Shown piece after piece: positions 1 through 8,392 of a DNA stretch of 64,000 nucleotides. A program made the translations under genes and the position numbers. How positions within the stretch are numbered: the stretch's first letter is position 1; each line of letters starts with the position of its first letter. This stretch comes from Paulinella micropora (Eukaryota > Cercozoa > Imbricatea > Euglyphida > Paulinellidae). The stretch spans positions 88,501 through 152,500 of the forward strand of contig WBZZ01002755.1 of assembly GCA_019918135.1 (NCBI GenBank), written 5' to 3'. Below the pieces are notes generated by a model. That model had not been told where the DNA came from and ran no database searches. It was given only the letters and a program-made list of their open reading frames with translations.

Positions 1-479
1 ACGGAGGGAGTCAGTCAGCCTAGCCTTCGATGTCACGGATCGAGGGTTGCCTACCGGCGCCGGTGGCTCGGATAGTTGTCCCCGGGCTCACGACCAGGGG
101 GCTACGAGCAAGGCTGATTCGGACCACCACCAACTAGTCTAAGCGGGTCATGAACGCGGGAGCAAGCACTGGTAAGGCTTTAAGTAAGCTAAACTGGGGT
201 ACAGGCGTAACAGCCAGGAGAAGGTGCTCCGCTGAGAAGAAGAGCCAGTCTTCTGTGACCTCTACCAGCGCCAGGGCACGGAAAAGGTCCCCGGGGGGGC
301 GCCCTTCCCCCGGACCGAGACTGGGGCACCGGCATGAGGTCCAGAGTGCCTCGTGGAGAGGAGGGGCTGCCCCCCAGCTTCTGTGTGTGTGTGCTGGGGG
401 GGGGGGGGGTGGGGGGGCTGGGGGGGGTGGGGCTGGGAGGACGCTAGCCCTCCCGGGTGAGTCGGAGGGAGGGACGCCA

Positions 480-1200
480 ACCTCTGTGTGAGTGTGTGGG
501 AGGGTCTGGCACGCTAACCTCTGTGCGAGTTTAGCGGGGGGTTTGGCATACTAACCTCTGTGAGTGTGCGGGGGGGGGGGGGGGGAACGTAAGAGGAGCT
601 AACCTCGGTCCGAGTGTAGGAAAAAGGAATGCACATAAGGGGGGGGGGGGGGACGCTAACCTCTGTGTGAGTTTTTTTTTGGGGGGGGGGGGGGTTGGCA
701 CGCCAACCTCTGTGTGAGTCTGTGGAGTCTGTGGGGGCGTTTGGCATGCTAACCTATGTGAACTTAGGGAGGAGGAGGCACGCTAACCTCGGTGTGAGTG
801 TAGGGGAGGGGGGTATCACTAACCTCAGTGTGAGCGTAGGGGAGGGGGTACCACTAACCTCGGCGTGAGCGTAGGGGAGGGGGTACCACTAACCTCGGCG
901 TGAGCGCAAGGGGGGGGGGGGGGGCACGCTAACCTCGGTGTGAGTTAGGGGGGGGGCCTCGGTGCGGGTTGGGGGGGGGGGGCTGGGGGAGGCATGCCCC
1001 CCCCCCCCTCGGTCTGTGTGTAAGTGGGAAGGCACACTAAACCCCCTGTGTGAGGGTAAAAAGGAAGGCACGTAGAGGGGGGTGAAGGCACGCTAACCTC
1101 GGTGTGAGTCTGGGGGGGGGGGGGGGGTACCACTAACCTCGGTGTGAGTCTGGGGGGGGGGGGGGTACCACTAACCTCGGTGTGAGTGTAGGGGGGGGAA
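480..1200. repeat. G-rich minisatellite, unit 1
   Basis: About 20 degenerate copies of a 35-45 bp unit built on ACGCTAACCTCGGTGTGAGT followed by a run of 6 to 18 G. The runs differ in length between the three 14-kb units. ORFs on the minus strand here only translate the repeat (Thr-His-Thr-Glu-Val-Ser with poly-Pro) and are not believable genes. The preceding 1-479 holds no gene I can support. The regularly spaced G-runs could form G-quadruplexes on the plus strand. Confidence 0.9.
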
Positions 1201-1718
1201 GGCACGGTGTGCGCTCCAGGGTACTTAGGGAGGGAGGAGTTCCCCCGCGCCGGGGGCGGAATCTCGGCTCGCTGGTGTGCACGGGCGCTAGGGGGCCGCG
1301 CTAGCAGGCCGTAGCTGCGCGGAGCGCGTCTCTGGGTAGCTGGTCTTGTCTCGCGCGGGGCCCTGGCGGACCCACCAGGGCAGTCCGGCCGGGCCGGGCG
1401 CCCCGGCCGGCGGCGCGGCGGCGCAGCGGGCCGGGGCGCTCCTCGCCAGCCCTGCCAGCGCCGCGCCGGGCCCGGCGGCCCGGCTATACACCCGGTGAGG
1501 CATTTCGAGAGGCAGACGTGCGGCCGTGTCAGCAGGCCACACTCGAAGCACACGTCGGCAAAGCACCCCTTGTGAGGGCATAGGTACAGCTCCGCTCGTC
1601 GGCACTGCGGGCACCCCTCTAGTGCCGAGGCTAGCACGACACAGGCCCCCGTGCACGCGGCGCACTGCACTTGTCTGGTCTGCCCCGCGGCGCCCCCTGC
1701 CTGGTCGGCCACCGACAT
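945..1718 (-). CDS. Cys-rich zinc-binding-type protein, unit 1
   Basis: Starts MSVADQAGG at an ATG shared by all three units. The first 75 residues carry a dense Cys pattern: CAAC, a single Cys, CPQC, then CPHKGC, CFEC, HVC and CLTGC. This is what a RING-like or double zinc-ribbon domain looks like. It probably binds two zinc ions and may act in protein-protein contact or ubiquitin transfer; no family is assigned. After about residue 90 the sequence becomes Arg/Pro/Ala-rich and then runs into the G-rich minisatellite. The real C-terminus or a splice donor therefore lies earlier than the ORF end, and the final 100 or more residues should not be trusted. The plus strand of the same segment also has open frames but no domain signal. 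Confidence 0.5.
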   Translation of the reverse strand: MSVADQAGGAAGQTRQVQCAACTGACVVLASALEGCPQCRRAELYLCPHKGCFADVCFECGLLTRPHVCLSKCLTGCIAGPPGPARRWQGWRGAPRPAAPPRRRPGRPARPDCPGGSARAPRETRPATQRRAPRSYGLLARPPSARAHQRAEIPPPARGNSSLPKYPGAHTVPSPPYTHTEVSGTPPPPRLTPRLVVPPPPPQTHTEVSVPSPPSTCLPFYPHTGGLVCLPTYTQTEGGGGMPPPAPPPQPAPRPPP

Positions 1719-1831
1719 GAGCGAGAGCTTTTCTGCGCTGGGTGCCCGTGGGACGACGCCGGGAGTGGCGCCAGTGCAGGGAGGGTGGCGTGGACAGCGG
1801 GGCCGCCTGGCCGGGGGACGGGGGCGTGGGG

Positions 1832-3768
1832 GGGGCTCGCGTCGCTTCCGGTATGAGTGTTTTTGCCGCTGTTTTTTGTTCTTTTGTTTTATTTTTGTTT
1901 TTCATGAGTTTTCATCGCTATCCCCCCTACTTTTGGCTGGTTGCTGTTGTTTTTGTGGCTGTGTCGTGACTTATGTTGTCGGTAGCGGGGGTGCAAAAGA
2001 AAACAAAGGATTTTGGCATTCAGGACACTGCCATCACGCAAATATTTGCGTGAATTCCGAAAAAATCATATCAGCATCAACATCGAGACTGGGGCTAGCC
2101 ACCCTGCAAATATGAGCTCCCAACTCCTCCTGCTTCCCACAAACCATGGTTTATTCCGACAGGGTGCCAAAATGGTAGGAGGGCGGGGGGGGGGGGCTCG
2201 CGTCGCTTCCGGTATGAGTGTCTTTGCCGCTGTTTTTTTCCTTTTGTTTTATTTTTGTTTTTCATGAGTTTCTATCGCTATCCCCCCTACTTTTGGCTGG
2301 TTGCTGTTGTTTTTGTGGCTGTGTCGCGACTTATGTTGTCGGTAGCGGGGGGGGGGGGGGGGGGCTCGCGTCGCTTCCGGTATGAGTGTTTTTGCCGCTG
2401 TTTTTTGTTCTTTTGTTTTATTTTTGTTTTTCATGAGTTTTCATCGCTATCCCCCCTGTTGCTGTTGTTTTTGTGGTTGTGTCGTGACTTATGTTGTCGG
2501 TAGCGGGGGTGCACAAGAAAACAAAGGAATTTGGCATTCAGGACACTGCCATCACGCAAATATTTGCGTGAATTCCGAAAAAATCATATCAGCATCAATA
2601 TCGAGACTGGGGCTAGCCACCCTGCAAATATGAGCTCCCAACTCCTCCTGCTTCCCACAAACCATGGTTTATTCCGACAGGGTGCCAAAATGGTAGGAGG
2701 GCGGGGGGTGGGGGCTCGCGTCGCTTCCGGTATGAGTGTTTTTGCCGCTGTTTTTTTTCCTTTTGTTTTATTTTTGTTTTTTCATGAGTTTCTGTCGCTA
2801 TCCCCCCTACTTTTGGCTGGTTGCTGTTGTTTTTGTGGCTGTGTCGCGACTTATGTTGTCGGTAGCGGGGGGGGGGGGGGGGGGGGCTCGCGTCGCTTCC
2901 GGTATGAGTGTTTTTGCCGCTGTTTTTTTTCCTTTTGTTTTATTTTCGTTTTTCATAGTTTCTATCGCTATCCCCCCTACTTTTGGCTGGTTGCTGTTGT
3001 TTTTGTGGCTGTGTCGTGACTTATGTTGTCGGTAGCGGGGGTGCAAAAGAAAACAAAGGATTTTGTCATTCAGGACACTGCCCTAACGCAAATATTTGCG
3101 TGAATTCCGAAAAATCATATCAGCATCAACATCGAGACTGGGGCTAGCCACCCTGCAAATATGAGCTCCCAACTCCTCCTGCTTCCCACAAACCATGGTT
3201 TATTCCGACAGGGTGCCAAAATGGTAGGAGGGAGGGGGGGGGGGGCTCGCGTCGCTTCCGGTATGAGTGTTTTTGCCGCTGTTTTTTTTCCTTTTGTTTT
3301 ATTTTTGTTTTTCATGAGTTTCTATCGCTATCCCCCCTACTTTTGGCTGGTTGCTGTTGTTTTTGTGGCTGTGTCGCGACTTATGTTGTCGGTAGCGGGG
3401 GGGGATGGGGGGGGGGGGGGCTCGCGTCGCTTCCGGTATGAGTGTTTTTGCCGCTGTTTTTTTCCTTTTGTTTTATTTTTGTTTTTCATGAGTTTCTATC
3501 GCTATCCCCCCTACTTTTGGCTGGTTGCTGTTGTTTTTGTGGCTGTGTCGCGACTTATGTTGTCGGTAGCGGGGGGGGGGGTGGGGGGTGGGGGGGGGGG
3601 GGCTCGCGTCGCTTCCGGTATGAGTGTTTTTGCCGCTGTTTTTTTTCCTTTTGTTTTATTTTTGTTTTTCATGAGTTTCTATCGCTATCCCCCCTACTTT
3701 TGGCTGGTTGCTGTTGTTTTTGTGGCTGCGTCGCGACTTATGTTGTCGGTAGCGGGGATGGGGAGGGG
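1832..3768. repeat. 170-bp minisatellite with a 195-bp insert repeat, unit 1
   Basis: Eight copies of a unit of about 165 bp start GCTCGCGTCGCTTCCGGTAT (near 1835, 2197, 2364, 2714, 2886, 3245, 3421 and 3602) and end in TAGCG plus a variable poly-G run. After copies 1, 3 and 5 a second repeat of about 195 bp is inserted, containing an AT-rich palindrome and the segment ending GTGCCAAAATGGTAGGAGG. The higher-order pattern accounts for most of the length difference between units 1 and 2. The plus strand of each 165-bp unit is open and encodes a very hydrophobic peptide with its own ATG. Confidence 0.93.
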
Positions 3769-3800
3769 AAGTAGCCAGGCTGATGTTGAATACTTTTTAG

Positions 3801-5595
3801 TTTGCTGATGAAGCATTACACCGATGACGGCAAGCTGCGGGAGACCGCGGCGGTGATCGGGGTGTATCTCACCCGCTACAACAATTTCAAGTTGGACGAG
3901 GTCACGCAAGTGGAGACTTCGGAGGGGGAAGTTTCCCAAAACGCTCCTGGGTAAATTCATGATTGCTTCTGCCTGCATTTTCTTTCTTTTGCTAATAGGC
4001 TGGTAATCACTTTTCCTGATGATTGGCGCAGCAAGAACAAGTATGAGATAAACCGAGGTATATTTTTCTCACATGCACTAGGTTCCGAAGACGGATTCCG
4101 GGACGGGTTCCGGAGACGGGTTCCGGGGGGGGGGGGGAATTGAAATGCCCTCATAATATTATTAATATTTGAAATAATATGTATATTCTGATTATAGTAC
4201 ACTCAGATTCGTGTACTTTGTTTGAGGTTCTCATCGCTCCATCCTGGCGCTTCGCGACTTGGATCCGGATAGCACGGGTGATAAGAAGCAGGAGTTTCAG
4301 TTGTTGAATTTTTATTGGTTCAACCTGAAGCATTCCTGTCTTTTGCCTCCGTCTCCATTGAACTTTAAAAACCAAGTCAAACCCATGCTCTTGCCCCTTG
4401 TCGGGAACCCGACCAATCCCGAGATTTTGCGCAAGTGGAGAAAGAAGGAGATTTTGCTGATCCAGGAAGCGAACCGGGTAAAATTATGTTGCCTTTGCTT
4501 TGCACGTTGCTTTATTTTTTGCATTCTTAATTATGTTGCCTTTGCTCTGCAGCGCAAGAGGGAGCTCACTCACCTGGGGGAACCTCGGTCTTCGTCACGA
4601 GTAAAGAAATTGAAGCATGGTATGTTTGCTTTACATTTAAGCGTTATGTCATGACAGCATTGTAGACATACATATATATCACAACTTTGCGTTCTTTTTT
4701 TTTCTTTTTTTTTTTTTTTTTTTTAATGTGAACAGGAAGTTTGGCGGAGAATGAGATCGTCGGAGAACTTCAGGAGGAAGAGATTCAGCCGGAGCCTAAA
4801 TCAAGCAAGAAGTCTCCAAAAGGTATTTCTTTTTCTTTCTTTGTCTTCTTTTCATCTTCTTCCTCATTCTCGTCTTCCTTGTCATCAAGCAAACGTCAGA
4901 TTTCTCTGTAGGGGGAAAGGTCACGAAGACTGGCGGAAACAAAAAGGTATCAAAATCGTTTGTTTGTGTGTGTGTGCAAAAATCAACACATATACAATGA
5001 TGCTTAGGAGACTGCAGCTGGTGGCGTGTCAGAGGAAGGAGTCAGATCAATCCTTAACACCATGCTGGAGGCTCACAGCAAGAAGCTGTTGGCAGACATG
5101 GCCAAGGCTAAGGAAGAGGAAAGGAAGGAAAGAGAGAAGGAAAGGGAGAAGGAGAGGAAGGAAAGGGAGAAGGAGAGGAATGAAAGGGAGAAGGAGAAGA
5201 AGGAAAGAGAGAAGGAGAAGGAGAAGGAGGAAAGAGAGAAGGAGAAGGAGAAGGGGAGGCTTGCCAAGGAAAAAGAGGAGAAGGAGAGGCTTGCCAAGGA
5301 AAAAGAGAAGAATAAACAGAACAGGAAGAAAAGAGGTAAGACTGAAGTAAACGATGAGGCAGACGAAGAAGATACTGAAGAAGAGCAAGAGCAGCCAAAG
5401 AGCAGAAAAACTAACAAAAACAAACAGAATAACGAGACTAGCGATATTGCAAAACTTCTTGCTATATTGCAAGCTCGTGATTCTTGTGTAAACACCACAC
5501 CTCCCCGGAACGTTAACGTCACGCCCAGCACCCACACTAACTCATCACCTTGGTTTGAGTTTGCTCTAGCATCAATGGCATTTAATCACAAATAA
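3801..5595 (+). CDS. Multi-exon protein with Lys/Glu-rich single-helix tail, unit 1 (5' end not found)
   Basis: Seven exons can be joined by GT-AG introns that keep one frame: 3801-3950, 3999-4057, 4227-4477, 4553-4619, 4736-4822, 4912-4946 and 5008-5595. The visible product is about 411 residues. The first part (MKHYTDDGKL, then VITFPDDW and LLNFYWFNLKHS) is an unrecognised globular domain of about 150 residues. A basic and acidic linker follows, then about 90 residues of EREKEKE-type repeats forming a charged single alpha helix or coiled coil, an acidic patch, an Asn/Lys-rich segment and a stop at TAA. Introns are 48, 169, 75, 116, 89 and 61 nt, with pyrimidine tracts before the acceptors. 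The first visible exon follows an acceptor (TTTTTAG) directly after the minisatellite, so earlier exons must lie upstream, possibly with the minisatellite inside an intron. Function unknown. Confidence 0.72.
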
Positions 5596-6240
5596 TACAT
5601 GTGTATGCATGCAAAGGAAGGCTATCCTCGCTCGTACATGCAATCAGCTTGTTTTTTTTTTGTAGGCACTTGGAGATACACTTTGATCTTTTTGATGCCT
5701 GCGTGTGCACGTGAGCACCTATCATTCAGATCAATTTCAAATCCAACTAAGCTTCTGTAATATTATAATAATTAGTTAATATTTGCTTAAAACGATATGT
5801 GTGCAAATCAATTGCATCTTCGTTGCATGCTTCTCTCCGTTCCACTCCTCCTCTATCCTTCCCCTCCCGACACGTCCCCCTACCTAAAAAAAACTAAGTC
5901 CGCAAGCTAATTTGTGAGTAGAAGTGAGGAAAATAAAGTAAAATAATGCTATAATGATAAATAAAGCTGGTTTCCTTTGTTATCGCAACGGCACGCTGTT
6001 ATATTCTGATTGCCGACACCAAATAAACATAGAAAAATCGTCGTAAAACGTGGTTTCGGACCGGTTAAAAATCAGTCTTTTTTTTGAAGTTAAAGTGATT
6101 TAATATTAATAAAAACACTTTTTATTATCATTCCTGTGCTTTCTACAAACAGTGGAAGCAATATAAATAAGCTCCCCTGTTAGTTTGGGAGAAATTGACA
6201 TAATGTCTTGAAAAATTTCGGAAAAAGTGACCCCCCCTAG
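5596..6240. other. AT-rich intergenic spacer, unit 1
   Basis: Shared 3' flank of two convergent genes. It contains several AATAAA-type signals (near 5934, 5960 and 6022) suited to the plus-strand gene, and AT-rich sequence upstream of 6240. I see no ORF or RNA gene. Its base composition is clearly lower in GC than that of the genes on either side. Confidence 0.6.
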
Positions 6241-6692
6241 TTAGCCGTTTTCTTTGTTGTAGCGGCGGAGCTCCCACGCGAGGCGGCCCGTGTGTAGACC
6301 CGACCGGCCGTCCTTGACAATACCCACCGACGCGATGCCAGGCCAGTTCTTGTTGACAAAAGTCGTGATGTCGTCGGCTCTGATCCCCGTCCCAAGCTTC
6401 TGTAAGTCAGAGTAGGCCAGGTCCAGGAGAGACTGGATTTCCGCCGGCTGCAACAAGCCTCGCACCACCGCCAGCCCGTGCTGCTGCAGTGATCCTCCGA
6501 TCCCCTGGAGGTCCCCGAGCTCGAAACTCTCGGTCCAGCACGGTAGGCTCTCCTGCCACGCCTCCAAGGCCCCCCTCTGCTCGGTGGTTGGCTTACCTTT
6601 CTTGGCCTTGGGCTGTCGTGGACCGGCCGGGGGGCCTGTGTGGTTTTGCGTTTCTTGGGTGGCGGCTGTGCGGGCGCGTGTTCGCTAGACAT
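6241..6692 (-). CDS. NLS-bearing protein with truncated PhyH-like N-terminal fold, unit 1
   Basis: Exon 1 (6692-6597) encodes MSSEHAPAQPPPKKRKTT and ends RPRK; PPKKRK is a classical-type nuclear localisation signal. A GTAAGC donor follows. Acceptors at 6553 (44-nt intron) or 6577 (20-nt intron) both restore the frame of the second exon; the 44-nt form fits the other introns better. Exon 2 reads HGLAVVRGLLQPAEIQSLLD, then GIRADDITTF and GRLAWELR. This is the pattern of the N-terminal helices of phytanoyl-CoA dioxygenase-like proteins (a 'GxxVVRGxLxxxE' start, then an RxDDxxTW-like motif and a WxLR-like motif). The protein stops after about 135 residues, before the HxD...H iron site, so it cannot be an active dioxygenase as read. 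It may be a decoy, a regulatory fragment or a broken gene. It is divergent from the two-exon gene at 7062. Confidence 0.55.
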
Positions 6693-7061
6693 CTGAGCGG
6701 GACACTGGGTCGAAGGCTGGAGTACGAATTCTGGGGGCTGCCGCTGGGGACACGGGCCGAGCGGCGGGGGGGGGGGGGGGGGGAGCGGCCGGGGCGTGCG
6801 CGCGGGGCTGGTCGCGCGTGCCGGGGGACGCGCCCCGTCGGAGGGGGGGGGGGGGGGCGCACGTGCACAGAGCCCTCGCCATGCTCGCGCGCGGGTCCCC
6901 GGGCGCGTGGGCGGGCGCCGGCGAGCGGGAACGGGGGGGGGGGGGCGCCCCGCCCCCCTGCAGGAGGTGGGGGGGTGGGGGGGGTTGGTGCTAGGGGGGA
7001 GCGCCCTCCTCCACCACTTTTCTGTTTCCCTGCACTTTGCCAAGTGCTACTTAGGCTAGAG
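6693..7061. promoter_or_regulatory. Shared intergenic region of a divergent gene pair, unit 1
   Basis: The 369 bp between two ATGs facing away from each other must hold both promoters. It is about 80% GC with four poly-G runs of 8 to 18. No TATA box is evident. The corresponding unit-2 region (20662-21033) differs almost only in G-run lengths, the changes to expect if such runs are unstable. Confidence 0.4.
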
Positions 7062-7502
7062 ATGGATCCCGCTGGCACCACGACGCTCCGCCAGGAGAAG
7101 AAGACAGTGAAGGTGCGTATGTTTTGTATGTTTCTGTGTGTGCATGTTGTGCTAGTCTGTGTATTTCCCCGTTTGCTTGTGTGTGGTCTGAGTCTCTGAA
7201 TGTCCCGGCCATTTTGTGTTGGCTAGGAGCCACACCATCCTCGCTGTGTGGTCTGCGACGAAGACTTCTCTGATCAGCGCCCTGTGTACGTCATTTATAT
7301 GGGGGAAATGGTTTTGTCGTGGAGATCCTACTGTAGTCGATTCTTGTGGATGGACTGCCCCCCGCCACGCACAAAGCGCTACTACCTACAGTGCATCCGT
7401 TTCTGTCCGGTATGTCCGCCAGGGTCTCAGGGCGAGCTACACGTGGGTTGTGACATTGTAGGGCATGCCCCTACGTCGTACAAACAGAAGCCCGAGTTGT
7501 AG
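7062..7502 (+). CDS. Small two-exon Cys/His-rich (RING-like) protein, unit 1
   Basis: Exon 1 (7062-7112) encodes MDPAGTTTLRQEKKTVK. Intron 7113-7226 (114 nt, GTGCGT...GGCTAG) is in phase 0. Exon 2 (7227-7502) ends in TAG, for 108 residues in total. Metal ligands in order: CVVC at residues 24-27, YCSRF, MDC, QCIRFCPVCP, then HVGC. The spacing resembles a compact RING or zinc-ribbon fold. The CVVC motif recurs at the N-terminus of the LRR protein in the same unit (CVVCGK), so the two may share an ancestral domain. The other copy (21034) differs by a few substitutions, all keeping the Cys residues, which supports a real gene. A role with the RING and LRR proteins of the unit is plausible but not shown. 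Confidence 0.7.
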
Positions 7503-7789
7503 GTAGCAAGCCCCGACGCTTGACCTTTTTGCCTGGACACGGGGTTCGTGTAGGAACATCCCTCCTTAAAACCATGAATAACCAAGGCTGCGTCAACTCA
7601 GTGATAGCTTCGTGAATCCCTGAATTAGCTCAACTGTTTTAAGAATAGCATTATGTTGGCTTCATTCATTCCTGGGGAAAAGGGGGTGAGGGTCGTTTTC
7701 TGGTACGTACCTACCTGCATACGTGGCGTTCTTAGCAGTAAAAAAAGAAGGTAGCCTCCTCTCTGCTGACTAGCGGGCCGGGGGAAGGG
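7503..7789. other. Spacer without gene, unit 1
   Basis: The 287 bp downstream of the two-exon gene contain no ORF with protein-like composition, no recognisable RNA gene and no repeat. Confidence 0.4.
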
Positions 7790-8110
7790 ATTGGCGGCCG
7801 GTGGCTCCGACGGCGTGCCAGCCCCGAACAAGACCGGTCACCATTGCGTGTTGCTTGCCTTGGGCTCCGCTGGAGCTGCGAGCGGGCCCCTCTGGCCGCG
7901 GGACCGGCCGCCGCCGCTTTGTGTGTAGTCGTTGGGGTAACAGCTCGGTCGTGTAAGCCACACGGGGGTCTGGCTGTCCGGCAGCATGCCTAGCTGCGGC
8001 CCTGCAAACGCCGTGCTTGTTGAGAGTTCGAGCATCGCCTCTGACGGGACCCCCTGCTGTTTCCGGTTGGCCTGGAAGAAGGTGGCAGGACGACGCGGTC
8101 CACTCGGCTG
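7790..8110 (-). pseudogene. Fragment of the unit's own LRR gene
   Basis: The minus strand reads NRKQQGVPSEAMLELS, then GPQLGMLPDSQTPVWLTRPS, NDYTQSGGG and FGAGTPSE. These match, in the same order, NRKQRMLPSEVVLELN, GPQLKKLLDSKTPVWLTRPS, NDYTRGGG and FGAGTLEE in the LRR gene 4 to 5 kb downstream. Only about 100 codons are present. A stop lies after SNTQW and the frame changes before FGAG, so it is a decayed partial copy. Because both units carry it, it predates the 14-kb duplication. Confidence 0.85.
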
Positions 8111-8392
8111 ACCCGCCGCGGGTGCCCCGCGCTCGCCACGCTTGCGAGCAGGGCGCGCGTGGGTGGGCAGGACAGGGCACGGGCGCGTGTGCGGGCGCGG
8201 GCTGCCAGGGACGGTGGCGCGTGCCGGGGGGGGCGCCCTTTGCACACGGGTGCTCCCCCCCCTCGGCGCGCGCACGGGGCGGCGCGTGCCGGGAGGGGGG
8301 GAGGGCGCGCCACCCCCGTTCGGTAGCCGTCTGGGCCCAGGGGGTGCACAAAGTCGGTTCTTGCCAACCTCGTACAGCGCCTAGCTGGCCTC

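Noticed and set aside
262-1071. Minus-strand ORFs of poly-Pro and Thr-Glu-Val-Ser
   Set aside because: They only translate the G-rich minisatellite; frames and stops differ between the three units.
1526-1720. Plus-strand ORF opposite the Cys-rich protein
   Set aside because: Arg/Thr/Pro-rich shadow of the minus-strand Cys-rich domain, with no motif.
5047-5537. Minus-strand Leu/Ser/Phe-rich ORFs that look like membrane proteins
   Set aside because: They are the reverse complement of the Lys/Glu-rich helix repeats and have no domain of their own.
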